Below are positions 33,372 through 45,104 of a stretch of 64,000 nt of DNA, piece after piece. Source of the DNA: Roridomyces roridus (taxonomy: Eukaryota > Basidiomycota > Agaricomycetes > Agaricales > Mycenaceae); NCBI GenBank assembly GCA_029378245.1, contig JARKIF010000017.1, positions 1,178,001-1,242,000 on the forward strand. Direction: 5' to 3'. Under the pieces are notes generated by a model. The model had not been told where the DNA came from and ran no database searches. It was given only the letters and a program-made list of their open reading frames with translations. The position numbers and the translations under genes were made by a program. Every line of letters begins with the position of its first letter. Position 1 is the first letter of the stretch.

Positions 33372-34230
33372 CGAAATGGTGGGATGGGGCGTTCAATGGC
33401 CAGCACATCCCAGCATCGTCTTTATACACAACGCCTGACAGTCTGTCAAGTGAAGGTCTTGGACTTGTCTTGGATTTTCCCTCCCCGGCGACGCTAATGT
33501 GCCAGTGGTGCCCAAATGCCTCATCCGCAAGTGGCTGGTAGAAAACCGATGTCGGTAGGGTGAGAGTTGTCCGATTGGCTGTGCCCAGATGGCCGCGTGA
33601 AACAAGAGACGGAGCCTTGGCAAACGTGACTCAGCGTTACGGAACACTTCTGATTGATCACTCGGCACCGAGCGGCTCCTACTCCGGAACGTGATTACGC
33701 TTGAATTTACACGAAGGGCCACGGGGACTAACAAGGCGAAGCAAAGGTGAACCCATCCTCCGGAAACCATGCCTGTGAGTCTCCGGGCCTCTACCTATCG
33801 CGCGGAGCTAAGCTTTGCTGCTTCACACGATGATAAATCCGCATACAGCTCGGCGGCACAACGATCCTTGTCGAGGACTTGGCTTGCACTCGGCAGGGCG
33901 CTATCATTGCATCTATTCAGTTATTCGTCGGCTGAGGCTTGGTATGGAGTAAGCGTTTGGATCCTGCCAGTGAATGGAATCTGGGGTATTCCTGTTCAAG
34001 CAGCTTCCAAGGCCGTGATTTCTCGGCGTTGGCCTTGTCCTTCCTGAAACGGGTGGAAGTCGACGGTCGGTGGCACTACCAATGCGAATGCCCAGCATTA
34101 CTGCTTCTTTGGATTGGCGGCGTTATGTTTGAATCAGAGGGCGTGATCGGGAGACCAGCTGAGTTACATGAGTCAAGAGCCTTAGGAATTAAGGAAGGCC
34201 AAGATGGTACGGCGCGGGGTGCAAAACGAG
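33372..34230. other. Intergenic, laccase upstream region
   Basis: No gene was recognised. The interval should include the laccase promoter; no particular element stood out strongly enough to mark. Confidence 0.5.
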
Positions 34231-34325
34231 TGTCAGCGGGGTGAATCGAACACCCGTCTCCTCGGATCGATATAGTCGGCAGAGATGACCACAACGAGAT
34301 GCTCTAACCACTAAGCGACGCCGAC
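34231..34325 (-). tRNA. tRNA-His (GTG) with a 23-nt intron
   Basis: On the minus strand a full cloverleaf can be folded: acceptor GTCGGCG (34319-34325) with CGCTGAC (34232-34238), seven pairs allowing G-U; D-arm GCTTAGTGGTTAGAGC; anticodon stem TCTCG with CGAGG; anticodon GTG; T-arm GGGTG-TTCGATT-CACCC; discriminator A. The anticodon loop is interrupted after position 37 by 23 nt (about 34267-34289), the canonical tRNA intron position. Mature length is 72 nt before CCA and the added 5' G of tRNA-His. Confidence 0.85.
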
Positions 34326-35029
34326 GTCGAGGAAGTTCGACAGGATCTCGTGGGATGCATATTTACCACTTCGTGAAGGAGCCCATTTTGCACGGAGATT
34401 TCAACATGATGAGTTGACCAGAGTTTCTGAGACCACAAATCGAAGTGAAGTGAACTCAGAGACCCCGTTATGCGTGCTCTGTGGGCAAGGCATCCTGAGG
34501 ACGGAGGGGTAGCGGCGGCGCAAAACGGACACGGCTGGTATTCGTGTCTATTAATTGCGCCAAGAGATGACAAGGATTTCATTTGATGCGTCGGCGTGAT
34601 GCATTACCATCCAGTCGCGGCGCACTGGGTCCGCTCGATGTAGATGTGGGACAATTCGACACAAGAAGGGATTGGAGTCCAAGAAATGAGGCCGTTTCCA
34701 GGCTAGAAAGAACTATTTGGAAGGATCGAAGATACACGAGACCCAAAGGAAAAATTGAAAAGTTTCCATCCCGTACATGCTATGCCTTCGCCCCCGACTC
34801 GAACGGGCGCGCGGTGGAGAACTGCCGACGATCGGCGTCCGCCTGCAAGCTTTATGTACCGGAACGCATTCCGGGCATTCTACTTGAATGAATCTTAGAG
34901 CAAGCAGTAACAATCAGGCCTTCGTTTATTATTCACCTTGAAGTTCACAGCGATGAGTTGTGAAATCAATCAAACAACCCAGATTATTCGCTCTTGTAAA
35001 CGCTGAACACAGTCATCTGGTCCGTCTAC
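34326..35029. other. Intergenic, no gene seen
   Basis: A plus frame (34583-34891) and a minus frame (34304-34582) have no recognised domain. A T-arm-like hairpin near 34785-34805 lacks a matching acceptor stem. Confidence 0.45.
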
Positions 35030-36648
35030 TCACCCAATCATCAGCAAGATGTTCTTTTGTCGCAGGGAAGAACGACGTACATTTAGCCTGGAAGCGACAA
35101 TATGATCCTGGTCAATCAAAAAGACATCAAACTCCTCTTCGAGCGTGCGCTGTAGGCTTCGATACGGGAGAGACGTGGTGACGGCGTCCTTGAACGGCGA
35201 GTCCGCCGGGTCGACAGTGGTGGGAATACACATGAGGCCGTCATCATCCGTCGATCGCCCAGGTATGATGGGACCAAAGTCGAGGAGGCGGATGAATTTA
35301 CCATCGGGTGTAGGGAAGATGGCGCGTTCTCCATGCACGTGTCTGCGGGGTATTGGGTTTGAAGCCGCTGAAAAAAATGACACCCACACACCGAAGCCAG
35401 CGATAGTCGCTTGCAGGAAGTAACCGCGTATGTTCGGGACCCCATTCCTCCCACGGCACCTCGACGTATGTGTCCAATTTGCCACGGAGGTACCGAACCA
35501 CATAACGGTACAACGTCCGATAGTGCACAAACAGCCGCAGCCACCGGCCATTGTCGCTGAATGACATCAGGAAGAGGAATATGCGGCGGGTTTCCGGGGG
35601 GTAGAACGGACGATCTCGCGCGGGATGCGCACGGATGGGTCCGGCGTGTGCACAGAAGGACCGGACCCAGGCGTCATCTGTGAGTGCTGGGAGTTTGAGC
35701 GTGGCGATGCAGATGACACCCGTCGGTGCGCCGTCGCGCTCTTCGATTACGAAGATGGAAATTTGGGCGGTGCGTTCAGCCACAACAAACGCGCGGGGTG
35801 AAAGGAATTGAAACTCGGGATCCATGAATTCTGGATCGTCGTTTTGCGGGAAATCCTGATGGAGCAGGTTAGAGTGAGTGTGGAACTCGGAACAGACTTG
35901 CCGCAAATAAGATTCCTGTGCGCCAATTCCAAAGACGCAGTTGATCCGGGCCAATCAGAGAGAGACCGACGACATCCCCCGCGATTTGTATGGAGAACGT
36001 GAGCTGGAAGGCTTCCTCGTTAGATTTGAACCTGATCACTGGATCCTTGGCCATCGGGTGAGCCTGAAGTTGCGACAGAGTTCGAAGTGTAAGACACGCG
36101 ACATCGTCGGCCCAGGAGAGAGTGATGAGCAAGTCCTGTGTCGGATCAATCGCGAAGTCTTCAAAATGCCCAGAGAGGTCCAGAGGCTTTCTGGACACCG
36201 TGGTCTCCGGATGTGCGTCGAGGTCCAGCAGCGAGATGCTGCGAAAGTCGGAGCCCCATTCTTGGAGTGCAAAGACTCCACCGACAAGTTCGAATGCTCT
36301 ACAGTTGTGCAGCGAGGGAAGGTCGATCGTAGTCCGGGAAGTCCAGTCGAGATTGAGCCACGAGCGCCGGCGCTCGTACAGGGTTTGGAGTTTGTCCGAC
36401 GTAGTCAGCTGAGAGCTGGAAGTGTCTCCAGATACGAGCCCGTCGGACCACAGCTCGATGGCGTACTGGAGATAAGGAGAGGTCGTGATTGTCTCATGCC
36501 ACAGGCGGGAGACCTTGAGACAATCAGAGGATTGGTCGGCCCTAGTATGAATATCCGGACTCACAGTGGAGCAGGCCAGCATCATCGGAGGATCCAGAAA
36601 GGCCAGAATCGCGCCGAGTATCTCTGGGGGGACATCGGCGACATTCAT
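35030..36648 (-). CDS. F-box protein
   Basis: A basidiomycete F-box protein of about 470 residues, a likely SCF ubiquitin-ligase adaptor. The start is ATG 36648: MNVADVPPEILGAILAFLD, the N-terminal F-box, interrupted by an intron (GTGAGTCC to TCTCAAG, about 36.51-36.56 kb) and continuing VSRLWHETITTSPYLQYAIE. Downstream it shows RRSWLNLDWTS, IDPTQDLLITLSW, QLRLWNWRTG and VVAERTAQISIFVIEERDG, then VPWEEWGPEHTRLL, and after a short intron HVHGERAIFPT, RLLDFGP and LPYRSLQRTLEEEFDVFLID, ending at 35030. The C-terminal half is a beta-rich repeat region of this family. No break was seen. A degenerate partial paralogue lies inverted just upstream on the other strand. Confidence 0.78.
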
Positions 36649-36779
36649 GGTGAGAGCGGGAAGAGAAGAGCGGAAGGCTGTGTGATGGTGATGTCACTTG
36701 ATGCCGAGGCCGCCTGATCCGTTACTTTCTTGCTTCCCACCGTCATCATGAATCTCATTAGCATGCGTCCTGCGAGCCT

Positions 36780-37200
36780 TTGTGGTTGACGTGACATCGC
36801 TGCACGACTGCAAGGCATACGAACCGCAGTGGACTTGCTCAGTCTTGATCGCATCTCTGCCCCAGTCACGAAGGATAGTACTTATGCTGGGCTTTGCGAT
36901 GGATCTCACCCAAGATTTCCTGGTCGCCTTGTACTACCCCGAGCAGGATTGCGCTGGCCTCGCTTTTCTTCAACAACACGTCGACCGCATCCGATGCCTC
37001 GCGATCCATTCATCACATTCGAAAACGACGAATTGCCCTCATCTTCATACCTCGAGGGACGATGTGCTTGCAGTGTCTTTTTTTCACCTGCTGTTATTCC
37101 CTTCTGGAACTGGAAAACAGGACTAGTGCTCATGGTATGTTTACTCTTCCCCGGAACGCGTACATTCTGAACGTGTATTCATTTCAAAAAGGCTGCTCTT
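36780..37200 (+). pseudogene. Partial F-box protein paralogue, degenerate
   Basis: Segments in more than one frame correspond to the middle of the neighbouring minus-strand F-box protein: VTSLHDCKAYEP (compare IDLPSLHNCRAFEL), FAMDLTQDFLVALYYPEQD (compare FAIDPTQDLLITLSW), HPMPRDPFITFENDEL and IPFWNWKTGLVLM (compare QLRLWNWRTGILF). No F-box, start codon or C-terminal part is present. Frame changes occur between the segments. It looks like a truncated inverted copy, transcribed divergently from the intact gene. Confidence 0.7.
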
Positions 37201-37286
37201 GGCTCACTGGGGATCTGTAGTACAAACAACCGTTGAATCCCGAGCAACTAGTAAGTCGTTACACAAATACATCCCTATGCACACCA

Positions 37287-37640
37287 TCAATCAAGTCCTT
37301 TTAGATGAATCTCCAACGCGCTTTCAGTCAAAAACCCATTCCGACACCCCGGACAAACCACCTCCAAACCAACATGCTCACAAAAATGTGCATCAGCCTC
37401 CCTCCCCGTCATCCGTTCCCAACACTTGCCCTCCCAATTACACGTCACCCTACGCGTCCCGCGCGTCGAAGCCTTTTGGACGTTGTTCATGTGCCTCCGG
37501 ATATCCGTCGTCGGGATTGAGGCGCCACATCGGGGATCCCAGAAACAAGTCACGCGCGGGGTCTTGTCGCACATGGCTTTCCTAGCACCTTTGATATGGT
37601 TACGGAGAGCGCCCGGTCGGAGGAGGGTGGACTCGATGGC
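37287..37640 (-). CDS. Hypothetical Cys/His-rich protein
   Basis: The frame shows three related Cys/His segments: RVTCFWDPRCGASIPTTDIR then RHMNN, RVTCNWEGKCWERMTG then HFCEHVG, and VVCPGCRNGFLTESALEIHL before the stop. The spacing looks like degenerate C2H2 fingers. The upstream end is unclear: the long frame has no ATG start, and an intron near 37.60 kb (ATATCAAAGG context) is possible. I do not recognise a named family. Confidence 0.4.
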   Translation of the reverse strand, partial: AIESTLLRPGALRNHIKGARKAMCDKTPRVTCFWDPRCGASIPTTDIRRHMNNVQKASTRGTRRVTCNWEGKCWERMTGREADAHFCEHVGLEVVCPGCRNGFLTESALEIHLKGLD

Positions 37641-37745
37641 GGCTGGGCAACGAGGGAAGATTGATGCTGCCGGGGTAGATGTAGTGGGCCTTTGTCTGCA
37701 AGGAGTGTCAGCAAGGATGGCAAGACGAGTCGCGAGCGTCCTCAC

Positions 37746-38861
37746 AGAGGATTGTATCGGTTTTGCTGCTGCCGGTTGTCGATCCTCTCCAATATCCTCT
37801 GCTCTTGCCAGGAGGCGATGTGCGAGGATTTACCCGTCGTGAGGGCGATGGGGATTGTGTGCCGAGACGGCGAAGGAGTGAGTTAGAGTCGGGGTCAACT
37901 GAGCCAAGGAGCTAGAGCCTAGGAGTACTGTGACACGAGATTGGGCTGTCGGGAGCGAGGGGAATTGGAAGGAAGCAGTATCCGAGCGGCGACAGCCCGA
38001 GCGTTCGGAGGTGATCGTCGAGTTGTGCGTCTGCGTTTGCGCTGATATGTTGGTAAGCTCTGAAGGAAGAGTATGGTTGGCTGCAAATCGCGGACCTCTT
38101 CACTATTGGCTGGTTCACGCGAGGGACACTGGGACGAAAGACGCGCGAATCCGTAGCGGCATGCCAGCTGGACGTGATGCGCACCGGTGAGAGCGTGGAA
38201 CGTGGTTTTCAGACGTGTATTGGCCGCTGTGAGAGTTAAAGAGTAAGTACGTCCGAGTCAGCGACGAAATGAATTGTCCTGGTGGCACGACTTCACCTTG
38301 AACCTGAGACTCAATATGGAGCGTTGACCCAGCTGTGCATAGAACCGGTCATCTCCTGGTGGAAAGAGTTATAGCTTTGGATATTGGCAGTATGAAGAGG
38401 AGATCGTAGGAAGCGAATTGCCGGAGGAAGAGGAAGGAACGTGACGTTGATCAAAACAGATCTAGAGGCATTGCCCCGAGGACAATGGCCATTCGCTTAC
38501 CCAAAACGGAGGGCATCCGCGAAAGACTTGCGTATCGTACATAGCCCGTTCGAGTCCCTCCCTCTATAGAAACACTGGATGCCACCAAGTACCTGGCTTT
38601 GAGGCCATTGCTCGCGCATGGCAGAAACGATTCTAGCTGGTTACACATCCACAAATTATGAGCTTTTTCAACTTCAAAATACAGAATTTAACTTTCGCCG
38701 AGCTGGTTGCTTTGCAGCCGAGCAAATCCAAGGAATCGGGTCCAGATGCTCAGCGCCGGGGCAGCATCAAGGTGCCGAGCTCGCCGGGCCCTGGTGCGAA
38801 TCCAAATAACATGCCAATCGGATGCGAATCGATGATGCATCGGGTTACTTACATGGTAACC
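37746..38861. other. Intergenic, no gene seen
   Basis: Only short frames without domains. No repeats with terminal structure were noticed until the inverted repeat at 38862. Confidence 0.45.
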
Positions 38862-39072
38862 AGAGCCTCGACTGACTAACCCATCATAGCGATTTGATGG
38901 GCTGATGGCTGCGATTGGTGGCCTCTGTGAGTACAACTATATACTGAGGGCACGGGGGAGGGGTTATGAATGATATCAGCCTTTACAGAATTTTCATAGA
39001 GCCAGTAGTGAGTGAGCAATTGTAGCCATCAGCCCATCAAATCGCTATGATGGGTTAGTCAGTCGAGGCTCT
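38862..39072. mobile_element. MITE-like inverted repeat, 211 bp
   Basis: Two arms of 51 bp (38862-38912 and 39022-39072) are inverted copies with about one mismatch, starting AGAGCCTCGACTGACTAACC and separated by about 109 bp. No coding capacity. A clear target duplication is not seen, so a transposon origin is likely but not proven. The right arm abuts the truncated F-box/LRR relic. Confidence 0.6.
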
Positions 39073-39842
39073 GCCCGAACCTCATGCTCGTCGCGTGGCG
39101 CGTCAAAGCCTGGTGTGTTCTTCATCTCTGTTGCAATTGCGCCGGTGCTGAAAAGTCCAGGGTGGAGCCCATTCTATATCACATTCTACTGCTCCTCAAT
39201 CCTAGGGGTCCTTCCGGACGTACTGCTTTGAGCGGAAAGTTAGGATACCCGCGCGCGGACCATCTCCGATTCCATCACATGCTGCAGACACCCTCTCCCA
39301 TTCTCGCCAGATCCGTCCGGCATCTCTGCCTCTTCTCCGTACCCGACCAAGTGCAACAGCACGTCTTGTCCGCCACTTTACACGTCGAGAATCTGTGGAT
39401 CCTGCACAGCATCACTCATTCCTCGGTGGTTTCCCTGGCGAGCCGTTTGTCCAAACTCAGACACCTTCACTGTCGCCTACAGGCACACTCCACGCCATTC
39501 GATTTTCGCCAGCTTTCGTTCGACCACCTCACGCACCTCGAACTGATGTGCTTCGGCGATCCGCTGCCCACAGCAATCGACGTGTGGCTCCCCCGCCTCC
39601 CGGCCCTCACGCATCTCGCTTTCAGCGACAACGACGTGATCGACGCGATGGTCGAGTTTTTGCGCGCGAACACGGCGTTACGGGCGCTTATATTCAAGAT
39701 CTGGGCAGACCATCTCAGTGGTGATCTCATCATACCGCTGAACAAATGCCCTGCAGACATTCGATTTGTGCAGTTGAGGTGCACGGAGTATATCAAAGAT
39801 TGGCATATGGGTGCCCTTACCGGGAGAGATTTTTGGTGCATG
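39073..39842 (+). pseudogene. 5'-truncated F-box/LRR gene
   Basis: Beginning a few bases after the inverted repeat, the sequence reads PNLMLVAWRVKAW, an intron, VEPILYHILLL, then LRR-like parts (VRHLCLFSVPDQVQQHV, LPALTHLAFSDNDVIDAM, NTALRALIFKIWADHL) and YIKDWHMGALTGRDFW. This parallels the intact gene at 26139-27114 segment by segment, but the first 25-30 residues with the start and the F-box helix are missing. The C-terminal end runs into unrelated sequence after about 39.84 kb. Without a start codon it is best treated as a pseudogene. Confidence 0.7.
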
Positions 39843-40136
39843 GTTTCGGTGCAAAAACTGATTCAACCGAGGTTTGAACTGAGGACCGCCTGGAAATCTA
39901 CGGTCCAACGTTGTCAACATTTCCACTCAGTGTTTGTTCAATATCCAATCTCAGCAACTCAGTGTCAACAAAGAACAAGTACTTGGTCACTCAAAATGTA
40001 AGGAGTTATTGGTGCGGCCCGGATCACTCAATAAAGGCCTCTGGAAGGGTAGCACTAAGAATTTGATTGGACAGAACTACATGGAGAACACGAGGACCTT
40101 TATGGCACGCTTACTATTTCTGATTGTTTCTTTGCA
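39843..40136. other. Intergenic, no gene seen
   Basis: No recognisable coding sequence; it includes the 3' flank of the DUF4470/MYND gene. Confidence 0.5.
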
Positions 40137-43100
40137 TCATTTCTCAAAGGCATCGTGATGAACGACCTTGTGTCGTTTCCAATCCTGCTTTTGACAAGCT
40201 CTAATATCATCGTTATTATCGGTCCACAGGTCAAATGGAGAACTCACTGTCCACAATAGCGATCTTGCTTGCATTTCGGGCAAGTGAAATTCGCTTTTGC
40301 CCTACACATACAGCATCGTCGATCGGTCCTTCCAATTGCCTCCAAGTATGAAACACCAAACAAGGGCGACAGTGCAAAGCGTGTGCAGTACTTTGCAAGG
40401 GACTTCCACAATGTCACCTCATGCATTGCTTGAACATCCTTCCCTTCCCCACATGCACACAGCGGGATTTTTTCCATCTCTGTAGTAAGAGGGATTTTGC
40501 CGTCGGTCTTATACTGACATGAGTCCAGATGTGTCCAGGTCCGGCAGCGCTCAACGAGGACCGGAAGGAGCAGCTTCCAGGAGGAGATTTCTCCGGCCTC
40601 CAAACCAATATTCTGCATCTTGGGAACAAGTTTGCGGAAATCCTTCAATATTTTCCCAGTCCTTTCAACAGTCAGAGGTAGAACAAATCCATCACAGAGG
40701 ACTGTATGGCAGGAGAGGTCGAATCGAAGCTGATTGATGAAGATGACCGTATCACAGTTATTGGACACCTTGTCACGAAGAGCAAATACACGGTGACAAG
40801 CTGAAGTTTGAATGCCTGCAGACAGCATCATAATGGAAGAAATGCTGTCTTTCACAAACATCAGGGCATCAACAGCCTTTTTCTTCTTTGTCTTCAATTC
40901 CCTCTTGGAAAATGCTCCAGCAATATGTGGTCCAAGCCATTGACCAAGCTTGTTGCGGTTTTCAAGGTCTAGAACTGGCAGACAGTCCATATTGACACGA
41001 TGAATACTCCAAGGCATGAGGCTCTGCACTTTGACCGGGAATGGGTCCAGAATCTCCTGATGAGAAGACAGATTTCGGATTGGAATGATGACCTGGAATA
41101 CACAGTTAGTAGCTACTGAGCGTGAAATCAAATTTACTGACCTCAATCCACAGAGATTTTCTTGCAATTCGCAGTTTGTGGTTTGTCATTGAAATCGGGA
41201 AAGGAAACACTATCTCCTGTGTTCTTTCCCCCAGTTGAAGTTCAACAATATTGAAAAATATCTGTTTTGCAATGACATTTACTCCAGATTGCAAAATCTC
41301 TTTTGCTGTGCCATTGTCCACAAGAATTTTGGCAGAAAATTGCTCAATTAAATCACTCTCTTCATTGAAATGCATCTGGACCCGATCCTGAGAACCAATC
41401 TCCCCACAAACAGGTGGGTTCACATGATTATCGGAAGTGCTGCCAGGCAATGGCTGCTCGGGTATAACTACAACATTCTCTTTGTCCAATAAATCTGCTG
41501 AGTGGATTTTTAAATATGGGCCAAGTGATTGTGCATAGGCAACAGTGTTGGCTGGGTTGCTATTGACATGGAAAGTGATGGAGATATTCTCTGCAGAGTC
41601 GTAACCTGGGCCAAAGCCAGACAACAACATTGCTGGCATGGCAAAGGATACTATAAGAGGTTTGGTTCCTTGAAATCCCAGTCGATCTTCTTCAAACAAG
41701 ACTTTCGGATTCGCCGGTGTCCCGACGGTAGTCAGAGTACCATAGCTAGCATGGATGGAAGAGAAGAGGTTGCACATCCTGGGCCCTAGCATCCCTGCCT
41801 CCAGTGTTGGAGTATTTCCCGACAGAATGGTCAGTTTATCCCTGGGCACTGTGAGGAAAACCCGAACTAAAGGTGGCACCTGGGGCCATGCCTTGAAGGG
41901 ACCAAGACGAGGGAGAGGACCCATTCGGTAGGCATCCATTGTATAAACCCCGTAGTAGTGCAGTAGTCCACACAGGTCATGAAACCGGAGTGTATCCATT
42001 TTCATTGAGGTATCTGATGTATGCAGACTGAAGAATCTGTCAAGAACTGCGACCCAATCCTCTTTTGTAATTTGAAAACTGTCCCGCAGAAATTTCAGAA
42101 GCAGCACAAAGCTTTCACGACTGTAGTGGGCCAAGCTGGTCTGTTGCAAGGCAGGGTCAGGATTCACTGAATTCTTTCTCCAAAATGTCTGCGAGTCCTC
42201 CTCCTCAAAGAGGGTATGATACAAGTCATAGAGAAAAGTGCCAAATTGCCAGGGGTCCACTGAGGGAGGAATGCTGGTTACTGACTTCCAGGTTGTAGTT
42301 TGATGATACTGTTGCAACCCAGTGGTTGCTCGGCGGCTTGATTCATATGATGCCAGCTCGTGCACATTTCCACGACTGGAATATCCTGTGATATAATCGA
42401 CAGGGCACAAGCACAACAGAACACTCATAACAGTGAGGTCTGCATGAAATCTTTTAGTCAAGTCCTTTGGAGCATTCCCATCTGGCGAAAAGCTGAGAAG
42501 GGATTCAAGATATAGCACTCCATCCCCAGAAGACTTGAGCAGTGGTCTGGCTGCAACAAGGATGTTCATAAGCCCCAGATGATCATCCAGATTTGAAGTG
42601 TCGACAACATCAAATTCAAGAGGAGCATACTGGTATTCTTCCCTGTCCAGTGTTATCAAGTCTGTGCGCCACTGGCAAACAGGAATTCTTGTGTCCTTTA
42701 TTCCTGACACCCTGGAAAGTTGCATGGCTCGGGCAGCAAATATTGCATCTGCAAAGAAAAAACGAACAAAGCATTGGCTTTGCTCATGATATTTCTGGAA
42801 GGCACCAGACCACTGCTCAAACTGGACTCGTACACTTCTCATAATCTCTGCTTGAGATAGCCTGGAGCTGGAGTTGGCAAAAATAGGTGCTAAATGGAAA
42901 GGTATGACAGGGTCGGTGCCATAATGAACAAAGCAGCCTGCACCAGATTGAGTATAGACAAAAGTTGGGTTCAGCTGGATGGCTGCAGAACGGCGGGGAC
43001 CTGAGCTGTATGTTGTGCCATATTTCCAGAAATTGTCAAAGCATTCGGAGAGTGGCTTTGAACCATACATCATCAGAGGCCCGGTGGATCGAGCAGAAGT

Positions 43101-43763
43101 CGAAGTGCCGCCCTCAGTGCGAGCCCGATTTTCAGCAACTCCTGCCCGAAACTTTTCAATGACCGCCTGAAGCTTGTGTTCTGGCAGTGCATGCATCTTG
43201 GCCCATTTTTCCCAGTGTCCGCGAAGTTCTGTGAGAGTGTGCTGGCTAGACATACAAAGGGTGGATCCATAGGATGAATCCTTCCAGTCTTTCAATGAGG
43301 ATGATGACTGGACCAGAGTCTCGCATTGAGAAACAAGGATCCCAAGAGCAGTGTTGTCCACATAAAGATGAAAGAATATGTCAAAGATTTGTTCGGTTGG
43401 TTTCTTGTCCATGATCAGGGAGAGAAGCAGCACATTCCGTGCTGCCAACAGTAAGGATACTGGTGAGTTGAATGCAAATAAACACACCAAGCACAGCAGG
43501 TTCAAAATCCACGCAGGTAAAATCAAGTTTTCGGGTAGCTATGAGCTCTGTCAGTTTGGATCACTGGAAAATACTTGATGATATCACTGACCAGTAGCTG
43601 GCTCACAAAGGAGTGTGAACATCACATTCCGTGGGTCTCCACAACCCAGGAGTAACAAATTGAGATCTTTCTCTGCAGGAACATCTCGGGCAAGTGACAC
43701 GGCCGATGTGTTTCCAATTGCATAGAAGTAGCGTTTACCCGGCCAGAATAGAGGTTTCGACAT
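40137..43763 (-). CDS. DUF4470 / MYND-finger protein
   Basis: A large protein (about 1,150 residues) of a family common in basidiomycetes. The start is ATG 43763: MSKPLFWPGKRYFYAIGN, the DUF4470 opening, continuing LLLLGCGDPRNVMFTLLCEP, an intron (43548-43591), RKLDFTCVDFEPAVL, another short intron, then ARNVLLLSLIMDKKP. This N-terminal block resembles a methyltransferase-like fold with a GCGD glycine loop. A very long exon (about 41.1-43.4 kb) follows with no further recognised domain. The C-terminus is a MYND finger split by an intron near 40.2-40.25 kb: CCMCRAKANFTCPKCK, RYCGQ, then ACQKQDWKRHKVVHH and the stop at 40137. Role unknown; the MYND finger suggests protein binding. No lesions were seen. 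Confidence 0.85.
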
Positions 43764-44285
43764 GTGGGAGCAGCCTAGATGATGGGGGAGAAAGTAGACA
43801 GCTGAGATAGCATGTGTGCCACTCTTTAAGTGGGACTTGAGCGCTGTAAAGCGACCGCGTGATTCATTTCGCGGCGTTTGAATGAATAAAGGCTGTCAAA
43901 AACAGGCGCGGGCATCAAATCTCGTGTGTAAACATGGTCATTTGACATTAATTTGACATAGCTAGAAGAACATGGGATGGGATTTTGCCGTCTTGGGACC
44001 GGCGTCCGACTTGCGCGTCCGACCGGTGAAGGATGGAGTGCCATATTCATACTGGAGTCCAACTGGAGTCCCTGGTTGAATTTAATTAAGGGGCGCATGT
44101 GTGTCAACTTTGACGTTTGGCACATGGTTGACAGATTATCAATGGCGGCTGTCAGCCGGCAGCACTCGTGCCGTTCACCACCAGAATGCCCCATCGTATC
44201 CAGCCAGGTCAAATCCACACCCCCCAACCTCTTCCTCCTCGCCAAACCCAACTCCTAAACAGTAATAGGCAACATCCGAAATCCT
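43764..44285. other. Intergenic, upstream of the DUF4470 gene
   Basis: No gene was recognised in either strand. It leads into the first of the tRNA-like repeats. Confidence 0.45.
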
Positions 44286-44395
44286 GAGCGGCGTTTGATC
44301 ACTGGAGTATACTGGAGATCACCCACATTACTATGAATGACCTCCTGAACTAACTTTCGGTGGGGCAGGGGTTCGACCCCCAGCCGTTGTTATAT
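44286..44395 (+). repeat. tRNA-like repeat unit, copy 1
   Basis: Shares GAGCGGCGTTTGATC and TGGAGATCACCCACA with copies 2 and 3 and ends with a T-arm/B-box-like GGGGTTCGACCCCC. There is no complete cloverleaf. Confidence 0.55.
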
Positions 44396-44605
44396 TCGTT
44401 CAATGCCCAACTCTATTTTGTCCCTGTTCCCGAGGGTTTTCCATAATGAAAAGTGTAGAGAGCCCAAGAATCAATGGGAAGCAATGAACGCTGAACAGCG
44501 AGTCCGCGGTTCGACTCCCCGACCTGCCTCTATTCCTGGATTTGGTACATAATTCTTTTACACAACATTCCGCAGACAAGCATGTACCACCGGCATACAA
44601 ACACA

Positions 44606-44822
44606 CGCGGGCGCTCGATCATTGGAGATCACCCACAATCTATAAGCAGCCGTCAAGTTGTTCAACTGTTTCTGTGGGCTCGAGCCTCGGGGTTCCATTC
44701 CCCGACCGCTCCCTTGTGCAGAGTCACCGTGTCTTTCTCTCTCTCGCGGGGCGTCCAACCCAACAAATTTAAAGCATTCCAAGTCCCACCACCTATGGCT
44801 ATCCAATGATAATCAAGCAAGC
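44606..44822 (+). repeat. tRNA-like repeat unit, copy 2
   Basis: It has GCTCGATCATTGGAGATCAC, a perfect T-arm CGGGG-TTCCATT-CCCCG near 44692-44708 and GACCGCTCCC. It then shares the tail (CCAACCCAACAAAT, CCAAGTCCCAC, ATAATCAAGCAA) with copy 3 in the same order. An additional B-box-like GGTTCGACTCCCC lies upstream at about 44513. Confidence 0.6.
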
Positions 44823-45104
44823 AAAGATCATCCCCAACTCGTGGAAAAGCCATCCAATCGCTCGTATGGCTTCTTCGCAAGCAGGGTACTAATAGTCGAT
44901 GCTCGTCGATCACAGTCTTGGTGACCGAGCCAAGCCCGATGGATTCTGAATCATCCAAATATCTTGTCTGCTCTTCGGCCATATATTCCTAGGCCGAGGC
45001 TTATACCCCCTATTACTGGCTGGGCTCGGGCATGAATTCCCAAGACCGAGGCGTCCCTATAAAATCCCACCGTCTGCCCCCTGCTCTGCATCAAGCCTCG
45101 CACC

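Noticed and set aside
34785..34805. Possible tRNA on the minus strand with CCCG-TTCGAGT-CGGG
   Set aside because: The 3' end reads CGAAGGCA but no complementary GCCTTCG lies upstream; D and anticodon arms do not fold.
41106..43526. Treating the 806-codon frame as a complete gene starting at 43526
   Set aside because: Its N-terminal residues read through an intron; splicing links it to the DUF4470 start at 43763 and to the MYND end at 40137.
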